A DNA stretch of 64,000 bases, taken from NCBI GenBank assembly GCA_907164885.2, contig OU015496.1, positions 132,076,375 to 132,140,374 on the forward strand. Direction: 5' to 3'. Below the pieces are notes generated by a model. That model saw only the letters and a list, made by a program, of their open reading frames with translations. It had not been told where the DNA came from and made no database searches. Position numbers and translations under genes: made by a program. Numbering within the stretch: the stretch's first letter is position 1; each line of letters starts with the position of its first letter. Below are positions 32,576-47,133 of the stretch, piece by piece. The DNA is from Dolomedes plantarius (taxonomy: Eukaryota; Arthropoda; Arachnida; Araneae; Dolomedidae).

Positions 32576-34780
32576 ACATTATTTAGAAAAATTATTTATT
32601 GAGTTTAAATTTTCAAATTTTGGGGGAAGGTTAACCATAAAATTTGTAAATAAAATCACATCATAAAACTTCTCATAAAGTTTTTTTTTTAATTTAAATT
32701 TAATTTTTTTTAAAAATTTAAAATCATTATAACTCGAAATATTATTTGTCGAATTTCAAAATTTTTTCATTTAATTAAACAGAAACATGTAAGTTTTAAT
32801 TTTCATTCAGCATTTTTAAATATTAATTTTTTTTTAATTAAAAATATTTAGAGTAAAAATTTTTAGAAAATGCTGTAACTTATTTTAAAAAATCATATTT
32901 TTAAAAGCAATTTTTCAAAAAAAATTTCTGAATCAAAATTAAAATAAAATAATTGAAAAAGACATGTTCCAAGTTTGAACCATTTATCTTTAACGGTTCT
33001 TGACTTATAACAATTTAAAGTAGAGAAATGGTGAAAAAATCGATCATGCAAAAAAACGCATTTAAATGTTTAAACAAAAATTGGCTAGTATTAGAGTGTT
33101 GCAAAACAAAAAATTAATATATCCTGTTTTAATTAAGATAGATTCAGGCTTTAAACGTTATTTTAAGCTGAAAATAATCGAACATTTTTTAATGCAATTT
33201 TTTTATTTTATTCGAAGAATTTTGTGTCCTGAACCCACTTAAGCACTAAACTTAAATATATGTATGCATCATTGATTTTATGAACTGATGATTACTTTCC
33301 TCATAATAACCATACCCACCATTGCTCGTGTGAGGAATTTTTTGTTATTTAATTTTACATTTTAAATGTAATTTTATAATGCATTTTCAAATTTAAACCA
33401 TTGTTTTTCATTGAAACAAATCATATAGTGACAAAAAATAATTTAGATATCCCCAAAAAATTTATTTTTCATGAAAACACTTCTTACATTATAATTCGAG
33501 TTTCTTTCAATGTACTTAACTTTGAAAGGTAGACGATTACAAATATTGAGTTGAGACTAAGTTTTTTTCAACTTGCAGTCGCTACTTATTAAAATTTCTA
33601 GGAAGAAAATTTGTAACATATCTCATTCCTACATGGAAGCGAAAACATACTTCTAATGCTGAAATACGCAATAGACGCGTGACCTTGGAGACATCAGAGC
33701 TTCAGATTTGTTACAACAAATGGTCAATATGTATTGTATAACCATTTTTACAATTAATCGTCCAATATTTTCGGAAATATTTTAAGAAATAAGTAGATCT
33801 GTAGCTAGGTGATTGAAATTTCAAAAACATAAATTAATCCTCCTAAAAAGGTATGAATGTTGTATTTCTATATTGTATTACCTTTCTTTCTCAAAAAAAA
33901 AATCAGATACTTACCCATAAGGATTTTTTTGTTCTGATGGTATATATACTTTTATATGGTTACAATAACGAGAATTTTGCCTAAATAAGCCAAATGTAAA
34001 ACAAACCACCAATAGAGCTCATAGAACCATTTCTATAGTCTACTTGTTGTTAAACAGCTGTGATCCACTTTATCGAGAGTTGATGTAAAGCATATCCGCT
34101 GTATATTACAGGAAGCATGCACATATCAGATTTATGAACTATAATGTATCATATGTATTACTGGTGATAGATCTTTGTGATACAGGTTATAGAGCTTTGT
34201 GGTTTAAGAGCTAGTTGTGGTTAAGAGATATAGCGGCATCATATTATCAAAGCAAATAAAGAAACCGACCTTCTAGTTTAAACGCCAATTTAATAAGAAA
34301 AAAATCTTGGAGAACACAACAATGCCATTAAAGTGCGGTCATGGGCAGGAGTAATTGATCGCATTTTCCCGCTGCTGCAATTAGAGAGGTGTGTTGAGTG
34401 AGACTTCTCATTATTGGAAGATGACTTAGATGCTCCCACCAAAGAGCAACGTAATGCTACTTTTGCCTTGTTTATTAACGAAAATTATCTGGGAAATTCA
34501 CTGTTTCCTTTACCCTTCAGGTAATGTATATACTAAACAATGAACTCACCATTAAAAAGATCCGACGAGGTTTTCTACACTAAACTATTTATTACAACAC
34601 AATTAGACTACATAAATACTGTACTCAATTGCTTGCAGGCAACGGAGAATTATCTATCGTGTGTGTTAATCCGGGTAGTTATATTACAGAAATCCTACCT
34701 GAATTCAGCCACGCCACTGTTTGTACATACGACACACTAACCTTTCTGTCTTACTTTATCACCAGATCGCTGGAACGATA
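32576..34780. other. Very AT-rich DNA, no recognisable feature
   Basis: Long A and T runs, no repeat ends and no family match. The 66-codon frame at 34540-34740 is unassigned. Confidence 0.5.
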
Positions 34781-35025
34781 GATAACTTAATAACGCCTGC
34801 GGTAAACTTGATAATGTCCGGCTGCTGTACAGCAAAGCCATCTTCACTCCAATTGTTTCTCGTTCGCCGCTCACTTCCGTCCGACCTCGCCTCGTAGTGT
34901 TCCTCTCACTGTCAAGCGTGTACGCTACCCACGGGGATTCCTGTCTAGAAGAAAAGCGCCGCTCATTTGCATAAGGTGCTTCTTCAAACGGCGATTTATT
35001 TAAACTAGGGGGGGGGGGGGTTAAT
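34780..35025. other. Isolated GC-richer patch ending in a G-run
   Basis: CpG-containing sequence of about 200 bp with an octamer motif ATTTGCAT (about 34966) and a run of twelve G at about 35009-35020. It may be a regulatory patch or an old insertion; nothing decides between them. Confidence 0.35.
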
Positions 35026-35337
35026 TTAGATTCAATACCTCACATTTCCACGCACTTTGAAGTCTGTAAAGGATTAGAAAGTAATTTTTTAGTCATTCCT
35101 ATAACCTTTATTTTTGTGAAGTTGTGTTACTTTTGCAATTTTACTATTAGCTTACATACAATACATGAATTGATGTATGTTTATTTAGAATCTACTACTT
35201 ACTGTTTCTCTTATTCCCGAAACATCATTTTTTTTTAACAGTAGCAAAAATTTCTTTTATTACAAACTTCTGTAGCATATATTGTGCAAAATATTCTAAC
35301 TTATTTGCTCAGTATTTTTCTCACCACAACTTCTAAA

Positions 35338-35665
35338 AACAGTGCTCGAAATATAAACACCCTCACAAATTTGCACAGAGATATTTTAGAAAAAAGATAG
35401 ACAATTGAAAAGACCTATTCAGATAATCTCCACTGCACTCTCGCCAAGTCATGAAGTAATTTTTAAATATGAAAACTACTCGCAAATTGTATTAGAGATA
35501 ATTTTTATTAGACAATTCAAAAGATCTATTTAGGTAATCGTCACTGCACTCTCGCCCTGTCGTAAAGTAATTCTCTAAACATGAAAACTCTCAAATTAGC
35601 TTAGAGATAATTTATAAGAGTGGAAAACAACTGAAAAGACACATACGGGTAATCTTAACTTTCGC
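35338..35665. repeat. Minisatellite, about three units of about 113 bp
   Basis: GACAATTGAAAAGACCTATT, GACAATTCAAAAGATCTATT and AACAACTGAAAAGACAC recur at about 35400, 35511 and 35627. They are accompanied by GTAATCNNCACTGCACTCTCGCC and ATGAAAACT blocks. Confidence 0.75.
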
Positions 35666-37262
35666 AATGTTAAGGGTTCCAAATTTGTAAGTTAAATGTG
35701 ATATAAATCAATAAAACCATCTCAAGAAATTGTAAATGTTGCACTGATGAGTGTAGAAATTTACTAATTAACGATTCACGTGATTTTAAGCTGATGAAAG
35801 TGATCGTAATGTGATTAATCACATTTAACTTTAAATTAGGTGAAATTATGAATCCTCTCTTCTCAGTACATAAGAGACAAATTACATTTTTAGTTTCTTC
35901 ATCATACATAATACGAAATCCCTGGTTAGGTTCTATTAAATTCAGATTAAGATTTAAAAAACTGAAAGGCAGTAATTTTGTGAAATAGCGAGTAAGTATT
36001 ACAATATATTTTAATTTAAAGTAAAATATGCTTAACTATCGCTGAAATGATTAACTCAATAACGTCTCAAAGGACAAATTTAAAATTCTAATAATTTTAA
36101 AGATAAATTTCTGTAGTACATTTATAACTTTAACTATTTTAATAAAATAAAATTCTAAAAGATGAATTCGCAGAATAAGAAATTGAATTCGAAAACTATT
36201 ATCCATTTAAATTTGCAACTTGCATTTAATTTATATAGTAAAAAAAGTGTAAATCACGCAATCTCGCAAATTGAATGTGATATTTCTTTGAATATATATT
36301 TAAGTCTGCATACTTTGTGAATTTTACCTTTAAGAATATATATTCCCCCAAAAATATTATGTTATACAAAAATGAATGAGAAAAATAGAAATCAGCAATA
36401 GATTTGATTTTTCTTTTCGTTAACAGTAAACTCAGACATATATGGGCACAGACTTTTACATTTCTGAATTGTTAATATATCAAAATTTTCAATTACATGT
36501 CACTCGGCAGGTTTAAATGACACTCCCTTATAAGGAAAATAGTTTTTAAATTTATTTACAAAGTTATCACCTTTTGCATTTTTCTCTATTTTGGTTATGT
36601 TAAGAGGGAAAAGGCTCTTAATCCAGAGAATTTCGCCAAGTGATAAATATGTATACGATAACCATTTCATGCTCATTTCTGCAAAAAGAGATAACATTTT
36701 TAATATTTAACATTATATAAAAACATAAAGTACAACTGTTGAAATCTTGGTAGATTTCGCTTAGTTAGACGAAATATGATACCAGCGAAAAAATTTATTT
36801 CACAACGAAACACCAAACGTTGAAAGAATTCCTCTATTCTGATATGAAGTTTCCAAATAATTCATGATAGAAATATGTTTAAGCATCTGTTTAAATTGTT
36901 CATTCAAAAAGGAAAAGAAAGGAAAACATAATAAAATCCTTTTTCAAGAGGATAATTGAAAATAACTCAACAATGCTATTCTCATTATTGTTTCTTATCT
37001 GACTTTGAGTATATCATTAGTGTAGGAGACAAACTAGCAGTCCCCATCATTTTTCGATAAAGAGCAAAGACTTTAAACTTATACATTTTTGAAGATATAA
37101 ATTTCAAATTACCTTTAGAAATATTGGCGCATTATTTTTATTAGTATGCTATTTTCCAAACATTTTCGATTTTAACTGATTAAAATACTATGGGATAAGT
37201 ATCCTTAACTCAATTGTCAAAGAAAAATGGAGAATGCTAGTTTTGATCCTACACCACCCATA
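35666..37262. other. AT-rich spacer
   Basis: No supported features. The 79- and 65-codon minus frames (35670-35909, 36500-36697) match nothing I know. Confidence 0.5.
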
Positions 37263-38273
37263 CACAGCGTGTCCAAGTTAAAGGTCTTTATTATTCTAAA
37301 GATTAATAACAAAAGATCAAACAGGTCAAATGGAATTCAGTTTGCGGCAAAAGAATGAAGAAATCTAGCAGTTGGTAAAAGAGCATAAGACAGTTAGATT
37401 TGGCGAATTGGCACGATTTCTTTTTTCCAACGGCTTGGCAATTTTTATTGCTTGCTGTAAATAAAAACACGCCAACGCCTTTCTCGCTAGGCTTAAAGTG
37501 CGAAATGTAAACAAAATCAATGGTGACCGCTATATGTAGTACAGTAAAAAAGCTTCCGCTGGCTGTAGCGGTCAGTAAAACAAATCTTACTCTGGCTGTA
37601 CGAAGGTGTAGGCGTAAACGGCAATTCTCCATACAAAAACCTATTACACACCAGTTTTCCATAAAATCCATCTTAAGCAACATCCTCAATCCAATCATGT
37701 CACTCATTTTGCCACAAAGTACACTCTAAAATACACAAAACAACATCATGTATTTGAAGGAGAACCAACATTGACGCCATAATCTCCTCAGCTTGGCAAT
37801 CAAAAATTTTCGCCAAGTTGGCGAAAATCCTACCTGACCGTTTTATGCACTCTAGACTTTTTTCTGGTATCAATACTTGATAGAATGTTTCCCGAACGAT
37901 GGATAGGTCGTGGAAGACTCATACCTCGACCCCCGCGATCGCTTGACATAACTCCACTGGATTTCTTTTTGTGGGGCTATGTTAAAGACTTTGTTTGTCG
38001 AACACCTGTTTCTGATTTTTACCGTTTTAAAGGAAAGGATACAATTTACAATCCTCACTGTTACACCGCGAATGTAAAAGAAAACTTGGCGGGATATCGA
38101 CTACAGACTCAACATTCTTCGTCATCACGTGGAGCTACATTGAACATACTGTAAAAAAATAAAAAAAACTGCTAGATTTTTTCATTCTTTTGCCGCAAAC
38201 TGCATTTCAATTGACCTGTTCATATTTTTGTTATAAATGTTCAGAAAAGTAAAAATATTTTTCTGACACACTG
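37263..38273 (+). mobile_element. Tc1/mariner-superfamily element with CAG(C/T)GTGTC ends
   Basis: The left side starts near CACAGCGTGTCC; the right side ends GACACACTG followed by TA. The blocks AACAGGTCAAATGGAATTCAG / GCAGTTTGCGGCAAAAGAATGA and CTAGCAG mirror each other about 100 bp inside each end. The size is about 1.0 kb, so it is internally deleted. It carries a transposase C-terminal fragment. Confidence 0.75.
37885..38154 (+). pseudogene. Transposase C-terminal fragment (mariner-like)
   Basis: FPERWIGRGRLIPRPPRSLD then ITPLDFFLWGYVKDFVCRTP is the conserved end of a DDE transposase type usually written FPGRWIGR...WPPRSPDLTPLDFFLWGYLKD; the catalytic Asp of SPDLTP is shifted to SLDITP. 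The N-terminal part and the first two acidic residues are missing upstream. The frame is open for 89 codons to the stop at 38152-38154, but it is a fragment. Confidence 0.8.
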
Positions 38274-38301
38274 TAAAAAAATCCCATTTTCTTCTATTAT
38301 A

Positions 38302-38487
38302 CAGTAAAACTTCTCTAGGCGGACGCCCGTATTCAGCGGCCACCCCTCTAAACGGCCATATTTTGTTCAAAACCGATTAAGACTCCATAGATTCATTGTT
38401 ACGGAATAAACCTATTTTCGACGACCACCCTTCAAAACGGCCACTTTACTCGGAACCACTACTGGACGCCATAGAGAAGTTTCATTG
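38302..38487. mobile_element. 186-bp Tc1/mariner-type MITE
   Basis: CAGTAAAACTTCTCTAGGCG at the left is mirrored by GGCGTCC-type sequence, ATAGAGAAGTTTCATTG, at the right. CGGCCACCCCTCTAAACGGCCA and CGACCACCCTTCAAAACGGCC lie inside. TA precedes the left end; the right flank (AA) has lost it. Confidence 0.8.
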
Positions 38488-40117
38488 AACTTCCCTTTTT
38501 CAATAACGGATGATATTTCAGTAAAAATTGCCTATGCATTTTCCCTCACTACTATCCCATAATATTATCACCGATACAAAGTGGCTTAACTCAGAACGTG
38601 CTTAATTTTGAGTTCAACTAAGTTTTAATTAAATCAAAATACGGAAAAATAAAAGAGCTGAAGTAAAAATCCAATCATGAAAATTTAACAGTTTTCTTGT
38701 TTTCTTTCCGTTGCGTGTATTTGAAATTAATTTAATTTCCATCGTACAATGTGACAGAACAAAAATAAACAAAGAGCAGTTATCTTCTGTTTACTCAATA
38801 ATATTTCTTTTTGTTCAGACCCATTTTTCTCCCGAATAACGTATGTGATTTTTCCCTAACGTCTTATTTATTGAAATTATAAATATGTACAATCTGTGCA
38901 AATTTAGAAATTTTCGCAAAGCATAACAAGCGCGCTGAAATAACAGGAAAAAAAAAAACAGTTTGTTACTATATCTTTACTTCAAGGTATAAACTTACAT
39001 TTGTCAAGTGAATTTGTTTTCAATTAATTTGATTTTCATTAAATTGAAATTTACAATTATGTTTAATAATTAACCGAAATATTTCAAAATCAAAATATTT
39101 TTCATTTTTATATAAACTAGTTCATGCAGAAATTAAAGTGTTCATTTTAAGATGCTAAATTCCGGCCAAAATTTTTCAATTTTGTATAAACTTCCATAGT
39201 TATGGTATATTTCATCATTATTTTTTCTGTTTTGGTTTTATATGCCACCGAAAAATATGACAGAACTTTCCATAAGTAATGTTTCTGAAAATAATTGCTC
39301 CAAAAGTAGTCGGATACATTTACTAAAACGTCATTATCACGACAAAAATACAGAAATATTATTTACTTCCATTTAATTGAAACACACCATTCATTGCCTG
39401 TAGAATTACATTTTAGTTTGAAAGATTCCTTCATATAATATTTGACGATTGCAGTTAAAAATTCAGACATCACAGTTGAAAGTTCAGAAATTTCATTTGA
39501 AATGAGTTTTACACTTTTATAAAAATTGATACTTCTTTCAACCAATATCATAAAATATTTTACAGTTTAAAAATTCCACTTATTTATGTACCTTACCTCA
39601 AAACCGCGTCTTAATACTTGGCATAGATCTGCTGTAAAATGAGAAAAGTGTTAGAAAAAAAGGAAATTTTTCCCATTAAAATGGAAATTGCTGGAGAGCA
39701 GAATGTATATTATTTGCAGCACTGCTTCCGAATTTCCTTATTTTATGCTTCACAGCAGAAAGTGAGCTTATTTCATATTCAAAGGCTGAAAAGAGATTAT
39801 CAGATTTGACTCCGGGCAGATAAAAATGTTAAAGTTCAAATGATCCACAGTCTGAAAAAGTTCTTTAAAAATAGTCAAATCATTGGAGAAATAGCTTACG
39901 AGCAATGCCGTTAAGTCTATATATGTGATTTCTTTTAAACTTTTCAATCTTTTTGACCGGATCAGTACTAATACTAGAACAAGCCAATTTAAGATCCTAT
40001 AGGTTGTCGTAGAATGTACTCCTGCATTTCGGAAGGTCACTTGTATAGGAGAGGGGGGTAGAGCATCGTGTGAGGTAGCCACAGTTATATCGGATTCTCT
40101 AGTTGTCAGTAGACACC
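38488..40117. other. AT-rich spacer
   Basis: No supported features; minus frames at 39363-39551 and 39768-40082 are unassigned. Confidence 0.5.
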
Positions 40118-40432
40118 ATGAGTTGGTCCGGTGAACTTCACAGTTACATTATCAGGACGTTATGTAACCGTTATACAGGAGTCATTTAGGACGAACTATG
40201 CTTCTGAGGCCATTCCTGATTGAAAACCAATCCTGCGATGGGTTTCAAAAGTAAGAACAAGTGGGTCTGTTTTTCCAAGGAAACCAAGTTTAACGTTAGA
40301 ACACCTGAATTGTTAACGAATCCGTGAATCCATTATTCTAGTGGAAGTTGCTGCCATTCCTTCAGAGATGATCAACAGAAGGATGGTACACTTTAGATAA
40401 CGGCTTTGGTCGTACATCGCAATTAATGGACA
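40118..40432 (+). pseudogene. mariner-like transposase N-terminal relic
   Basis: Starts MSWSGELHSYIIRT, matching the N-terminus MSWSGEHRAF... of a mariner-like transposase group. Then, with stops, come MGFKSKNKWVCFSKE and NVRTPE, corresponding to the linker RSVRTPENIERV. About 105 codons remain and no DDE region follows. Heavily decayed, so the assignment rests on three short blocks. Confidence 0.55.
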
Positions 40433-41740
40433 CAACATTAATGGTTTTTATTTCAAACCCTAGCGGGGGAAAAGGAAACTAGGTTATAACTATATTTCGA
40501 AAATATAAAGCATTTTTTCTGTTAATTGTTCCGTTTGTTTTTTATCACCTTTTGAAATGTGGGAGTCCATTTTATCGAAAAAAAAAATAATTTAAATATT
40601 GCAAAATAAAAATACGTGTAAAAACTTTTTCTGATATCCCATAAGAAATTATTTTTTAAAAATTACTGCCGAAGGGGTTACTACATAAAAAATCAATTAT
40701 AATTATTATTTTTACTTTGAACTGTACTATTTGTAAATAAAGTGTTTATGTTCAAAATTTCAGTTTCGCTTCTTTAGGTGTAAATCGAAAATTCCAAATA
40801 TATATGACTCCAGAATGTTAAATAAATATGTAGTCTCAAGGTTAATAATTTTTTACTTTGGTGAAACCTTTTTCCCTTTATTGTTTACTTCACGAAAAGC
40901 TCGCTTTAAGCATTACATTTAAACAAAACTATATGGTCGCTACTTTTACAGAAATATCTTGCATTTAAATGAGACTCAGGTTAATTAGAATGCAGAATAG
41001 ATATATTAATGCAATTTAAGGAACATTGAAACAGTGCTTAATGTATTCTAAAAAAGTAACAGCAAAACAGTCTAAATATTTTTTTGACAAGACCAGAATA
41101 TAAAAGATTAAATAAAACTTGAGATATGCCAGTATACTTTCTTTAAACTGAGAACATTGAATAAAAAATCCTAATATTTTTTTTCCCAATATTTGAAGTA
41201 CTTTTCTTAAAATACTTTGAACAGAATTGATTTCTACTCAGATTTAGAAAAAAAAAAATCCTTTGCTTTGATGTTTGAAATCAAAAATAGTAAATTTTAT
41301 CCTAAGCGTTTATAAAACATTTGGTTTTTTTAAAAATTCAATAATTAAATTCCTTTTCCTGATTTTTCCTGGGAAAAATACAAGAAGTATTTATTTATAT
41401 ATTTTACAAAAAAAAAAATACTATAGGATTTTTTCACCACTATCAGACTTCCAAGAACTCCTCTAGAGCATTTTCTGGTGATTTACAAACAAATTTTTCC
41501 AGCTAAAACATCTAGTCTCCACAGTCAATAGCCATTGGAATTCGATATAAAACGATTTACTACCAGAAAATATATAAAAAAAGAACTATTCTTCGATATA
41601 AAAAAAAAATAAAAAAAACCTGTTTCTGAAAATTCAATTCTCCAGTATTCCGTTCTTTTTTCCCTTTTTTTACCCTTAGGTACTATCTCTTTACTCGCAT
41701 TGGATATTTTCGCCAGAATAACCAGAAAAATGCAAGGAGA
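40433..41740. other. AT-rich spacer
   Basis: Poly-A/T tracts only; nothing supported. Confidence 0.5.
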
Positions 41741-42168
41741 AATGTTATGCGCCCAAATCTCTGGCTAAAAGTGGAGACAGCACCTGTGCCTAGGCTATTT
41801 TCCCTTTTGCGTAGATTTCTGGGTTCGTTCACGTTATCGATCGGATATGGAGAGGGGGAGGGGGGAGGGGGTTCCTGCCATTTTCCAAGTCGATATGACC
41901 ACAGTGGCTTGTCGCTCAATTGCTATTCCGTGCGTGATGTATTAAGCAAGTTTCCGGATTGCATGACACGCGCTTAACAGTAAATTGTTCGGCACTGAAT
42001 GGAATATCCTGCGAATTATAACTTGCAGGTTGGGGCGGGGGGGGGGGGGGGGGGGGGCTTTTCTAAAAAGCCACACGACAAACGATGCTGTGTCTAAGAT
42101 TCACCAATCACCTTATAACATACATTATAGTAAATTTCTCACGCTTGAAATAGTTAAGAAAGGGACTA

Positions 42169-43735
<1,567 letters not shown>

Positions 43736-43801
<66 letters not shown>
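43736..43801. repeat. (TA)n microsatellite
   Basis: TA array directly at the right end of the Tigger element. Confidence 0.96.
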
Positions 43802-43805
<4 letters not shown>

Positions 43806-44021
43806 TTGGTATGAGTGCTACTTTAACAATATTAAATACTTCTACACATACTTTGCAGTTCAGACATATATCATGTGTGCATCGTAACGAATAATTAGGT
43901 CAACATAGCTTTCACAAGCTAATTTTTAAGTAACCAGAGATCTTTTTCGTTTTAGCACCCGCATGCCGATGTATCATTTGTTTTTATGTAAAATAGCGCA
44001 AAGATATACTATAAATAAAAT

Positions 44022-44053
<32 letters not shown>

Positions 44054-44057
44054 CTTA

Positions 44058-44216
44058 CGGTCGATTCCGCTTAATCGGACCACATCGGGATGCGGTCATT
44101 TTGGTCCTAACAACCAACTGTTCCGATTAAACGAACATGCCTTATGTTACAAGACAGCATTCGGTCCGAATAAGTGGTTGATATGATTACCCGGTGGCCC
44201 AGTTAACCAGAATCGA

Positions 44217-44219
<3 letters not shown>
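44058..44219. mobile_element. 162-bp pogo-type MITE
   Basis: CGGTCGATTCCGCTTAATCG at the left, and at the right the inverse of CAGTCGATTCTGGTTAACTG. TA lies on both sides (44056-44057, 44220-44221) within TA arrays. No coding capacity. Confidence 0.85.

Positions 44220-44313
<94 letters not shown>
44220..44313. repeat. (TA)n microsatellite
   Basis: TA array directly following the MITE. Confidence 0.96.
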
Positions 44314-44314
<1 letters not shown>

Positions 44315-44334
44315 TTAATTGTGCACAGTTTTTT

Positions 44335-44653
44335 GATCGGGCTGTCATTTTCAAGTCGCTATAAACACAGTCGCTTGTCTCTCAAATGATACTCCGTACA
44401 GAATGTATTATGCAAGTTTCGGGATTGCATCCACTCCTTTAAACACTAAATTGTTCAGCGCTGAATGGGATATCCTGAAAATTATAACTGGCAATTAGTT
44501 TAGGGCATTTCTGAACGTCCATGCTGTGTTTGAGATGCACCGATTACCTGATGTACTCGCTTCCCTCATTTTTGCTACCGTCGAAATGTTTTTTAAATGT
44601 GTATAACTATGTAGATGCATGAATAGGTATGAGTACTGTTTCCAGATTAAACG
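44335..44653. repeat. Old duplicated segment, copy 2 (left part)
   Basis: Second copy of 41870-42130. Its continuation lies beyond the 6.4 kb composite insertion, at about 51046-51120. Confidence 0.7.
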
Positions 44654-44685
44654 CACTGAAGTGCCACTGAATTAGGGATACCTAC

Positions 44686-45353
44686 CTAGTAACGAGTTGG
44701 GCCTCCTCTGGCCTTGATAACTGCTGCCACACGACGAGGCATAGATTCAAAAGTTTCTGGAAACGTTCCACGGGAATGGCTTGCCATATATTGGCTAAAG
44801 CTGTCCATAATTCAGTAAGGTTCTTTGGTGCTGTATAATGGCCTTTCACGCCTTGTTCCAAAACATCCCAAAGATGCTCAATAGGATTTAAGTGTCGGCT
44901 TCTAGGTGGCCAATTCATGACAGAGAAGTAAGAGGAATGCTCATCCAACCAGCCAGTAGCCAACCGGGAATTGTGAGAGGTACAGTTGTCTTGCTGGAAA
45001 ACTCCATTACCGTGCGGATAACAGAACAGCATAAACGGATGGAGGTGATCACCCAGCAACTCTACGTACCGAATTGCATTGAGGGAGGTTTATACACGCA
45101 CCAAAGATCCCAAACAGTGCCACGAAAAAACACCCCAGACCATGATTGAGCCACCATGCCCTTGTAGATTTCCAGCCAGGCATGCAGGATCCATGGCTTC
45201 ATGAGCCTGACGCCATATTCTCAGCCTCCCGTCGGCGTTAAATAGTCGGAATCGAGACTCATAACTCCATGCTACTCGTTTCCAATCCTCTATACACCAG
45301 TCTCTGCGCTCTCTTGCCCAGGCAAGACGTGCAGCCCGATGGCGAGTATAGAG
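44686..45353 (-). pseudogene. Tc1 transposase, C-terminal half
   Basis: Minus strand, continuing the gene from 50527-50898. LYTRHRAARLAWARERRDW, then WSYESRF (first catalytic Asp changed to Tyr from WSDESRF), RLRIWRQAHEAMDP, GGSIMVWGVFSWHCLG, VFQQDNCTSH (second Asp kept) and NPIEHLWDVLEQGVKG (catalytic Glu kept). A frameshift near the end puts the family C-terminus GGPTRY (stop at 44686-44688) in another frame. Together with its partner this is a DD34E transposase of ordinary length. Confidence 0.9.
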
Positions 45354-45440
45354 CCCCAAGTAACACACACCGTTGGCCCAACCGCATATTTTCGTGGCAT
45401 CGTTGGGGAATGGTTACCGTTGGCAGAAATTCCAGAAATT

Positions 45441-45690
45441 CAGATGGGCCAACTGCAAATGAAAGCGGTTGGGCCAACGGTTGCAAAATATGGTTGGCCC
45501 AACTGCAAATGGAAGCGGTTGGGCCAACGGTTACAAAATGTGGTTGGCCCAACTGCAAATGGATACGGTTGGGCCAACGGTTACAAAATATAGTTGGCCC
45601 AACTGCAAATGGAAGTGGTTGGGCCAACGGTTACAAAATATGGTTGGCCCAACTGCAAATTAAAGCTGTTGGGCCAACAGTTACAAAATG
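45441..45690. repeat. Left array: five 50-bp units with palindromes
   Basis: Units start at 45441, 45491, 45541, 45591 and 45641. A typical unit has GTTGGCCCAACTGCAAATGG, then CGGTTGGGCCAACGGTTACA, then AAAT. Each carries two palindromic cores; the first unit is degenerate. Confidence 0.95.
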
Positions 45691-45764
45691 CATTATTCAC
45701 TACGACATAAACTGGTTTGTCGAAATGTTTGCACGTGTGGAGAAGAAATGAACGGTAAAAAGAA

Positions 45765-45820
45765 ATGGATGTCGGCCATTCCATGTTCCACGTGATTGTA
45801 ATATTACGAAGAATTCCAGA
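45765..45820 (+). other. Putative first coding exon end with splice donor
   Basis: An ATG at 45765 opens MDVGHSMFHVIVILRRIP and ends at CCAGA followed by GTAAGTAT, a near-consensus donor (45821). It lies 75 bp beyond the left array. No homologue is recognised; the reading does not stay open into the next acceptor-defined exon. Confidence 0.3.
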
Positions 45821-46660
45821 GTAAGTATATTATTTTATTAGTAATATACTTTTATTTAGTAAACAAAATGATGTACTTGGCCAATTAGTAGCATCAAGTA
45901 GTTTTCTAAAATGCATATCAAAATGAAGCGTAACTTGGTAAATTTAAGTAAAATACTTTGTTAAACTTCTATAAAAACAGCCAAAGCTTTCCTCAAATAA
46001 TAAATTTAACTACTGTAATTGTATTTGCTGTTTCTCTATTTTTAGAACACAATAAGTAATATGTATATTTAGAATCCTTTATAGAATGGTTGTATTTAAA
46101 CTTTTTGAAATCATGGATATGTTTATGTTATTTATTTTAAATGGTTGAGTTACTTTAGTTAATCGGATCGTTCAGAAAGTTTTAAATTGAATAGTTGATC
46201 AAATTTGGTGTTTACTGATGATTCTTACCTTGTACTTTCAGTAAGATTATTTCCTACTAGAGTATTTATAATAAAAACATTATGGTAAACTTTTATTTAT
46301 GCTCAAATATCTGTTATTAAAGTTTACTGAACATTTTATATAAGAAGTTGAACCTTTTATTCTGAGTGTATTTAAGTTGTTTATAAGTTTATATCTCACA
46401 GTTTACTTCATAAATTTAGAAAACCTACTCTATTAAATCGTCAAATTTATAAAGAAGCGTCAGTTAATCACTAGCTTATGAATACAAGGATAAAATACAA
46501 TTAGCTATCTGCTTTGGTGAAATTTCAGTAATTTTTCTCTCCTTACTATCAACTTAGCAATTGTATTTTATTTCAGTTTAAAATAATTGTCTGTCTCAGA
46601 CTTGAACAGGTATTTGATGTTAAATATTTTGTTTGAAAGTAAAATATCAATACAAAGTAT

Positions 46661-46940
46661 TTATGAAGTATGCAGATCACTCATTAAAATAATTCATTTG
46701 TCCTTAACATCTGATTATCTGCTAGTTATTGTAATATTTACATTTTAAGCAATTTTTGACAATATACTTAATAAAGTTTGTACATAATATTAAAGACTAT
46801 TTATGAAGTAAGCTGATCACTCATTAAAATAATTCACTTGTCTTTAACATTTGATTAGCTGCTACTTAATATAATATTTACATTTTTAGCAATATTTTTA
46901 ACAATATATTTTATAAAGTTTGTACATAATATTAAAGACT
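46661..46940. repeat. 140-bp tandem duplication
   Basis: 46661-46800 and 46801-46940 share TTATGAAGTA, GATCACTCATTAAAATAATTC, TTAACAT and AAGTTTGTACATAATATTAA. Moderately diverged; inside the unclassified element. Confidence 0.85.
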
Positions 46941-46986
46941 GTATTTTGACAATCCCATGGTATATGACTTATTTTTCTATTTTTAG

Positions 46987-47133
46987 CTGTCTATAAGATC
47001 ATGTATTCAAGGAACTGGTATGCAGAATTGGAAATTTTGGAAATTTTTATTTGACTGCCAGTCCTGATCTCCTTAGTACCATAGATGAAAGAACTGGAAG
47101 TGTGGTTATCATCTTATGAATGATTGAATCTAG
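46987..47133 (+). other. Putative internal exon
   Basis: Preceded by TTTTTCTATTTTTAG (acceptor with polypyrimidine tract) and followed by GTAAAAAC after CTAG. The exon is 147 nt, a multiple of three, but all three frames contain stops, so it would be non-coding or part of a decayed gene. Confidence 0.3.

Noticed and set aside
37303..37707. 134-codon minus-strand frame in the CAG(C/T)GTGTC element
   Set aside because: The transposase block of this element lies on the plus strand; the minus frame shows no known motif and probably reflects chance.
44892..45149. Plus-strand 85-codon frame
   Set aside because: It is antisense to a conserved Tc1 transposase segment.
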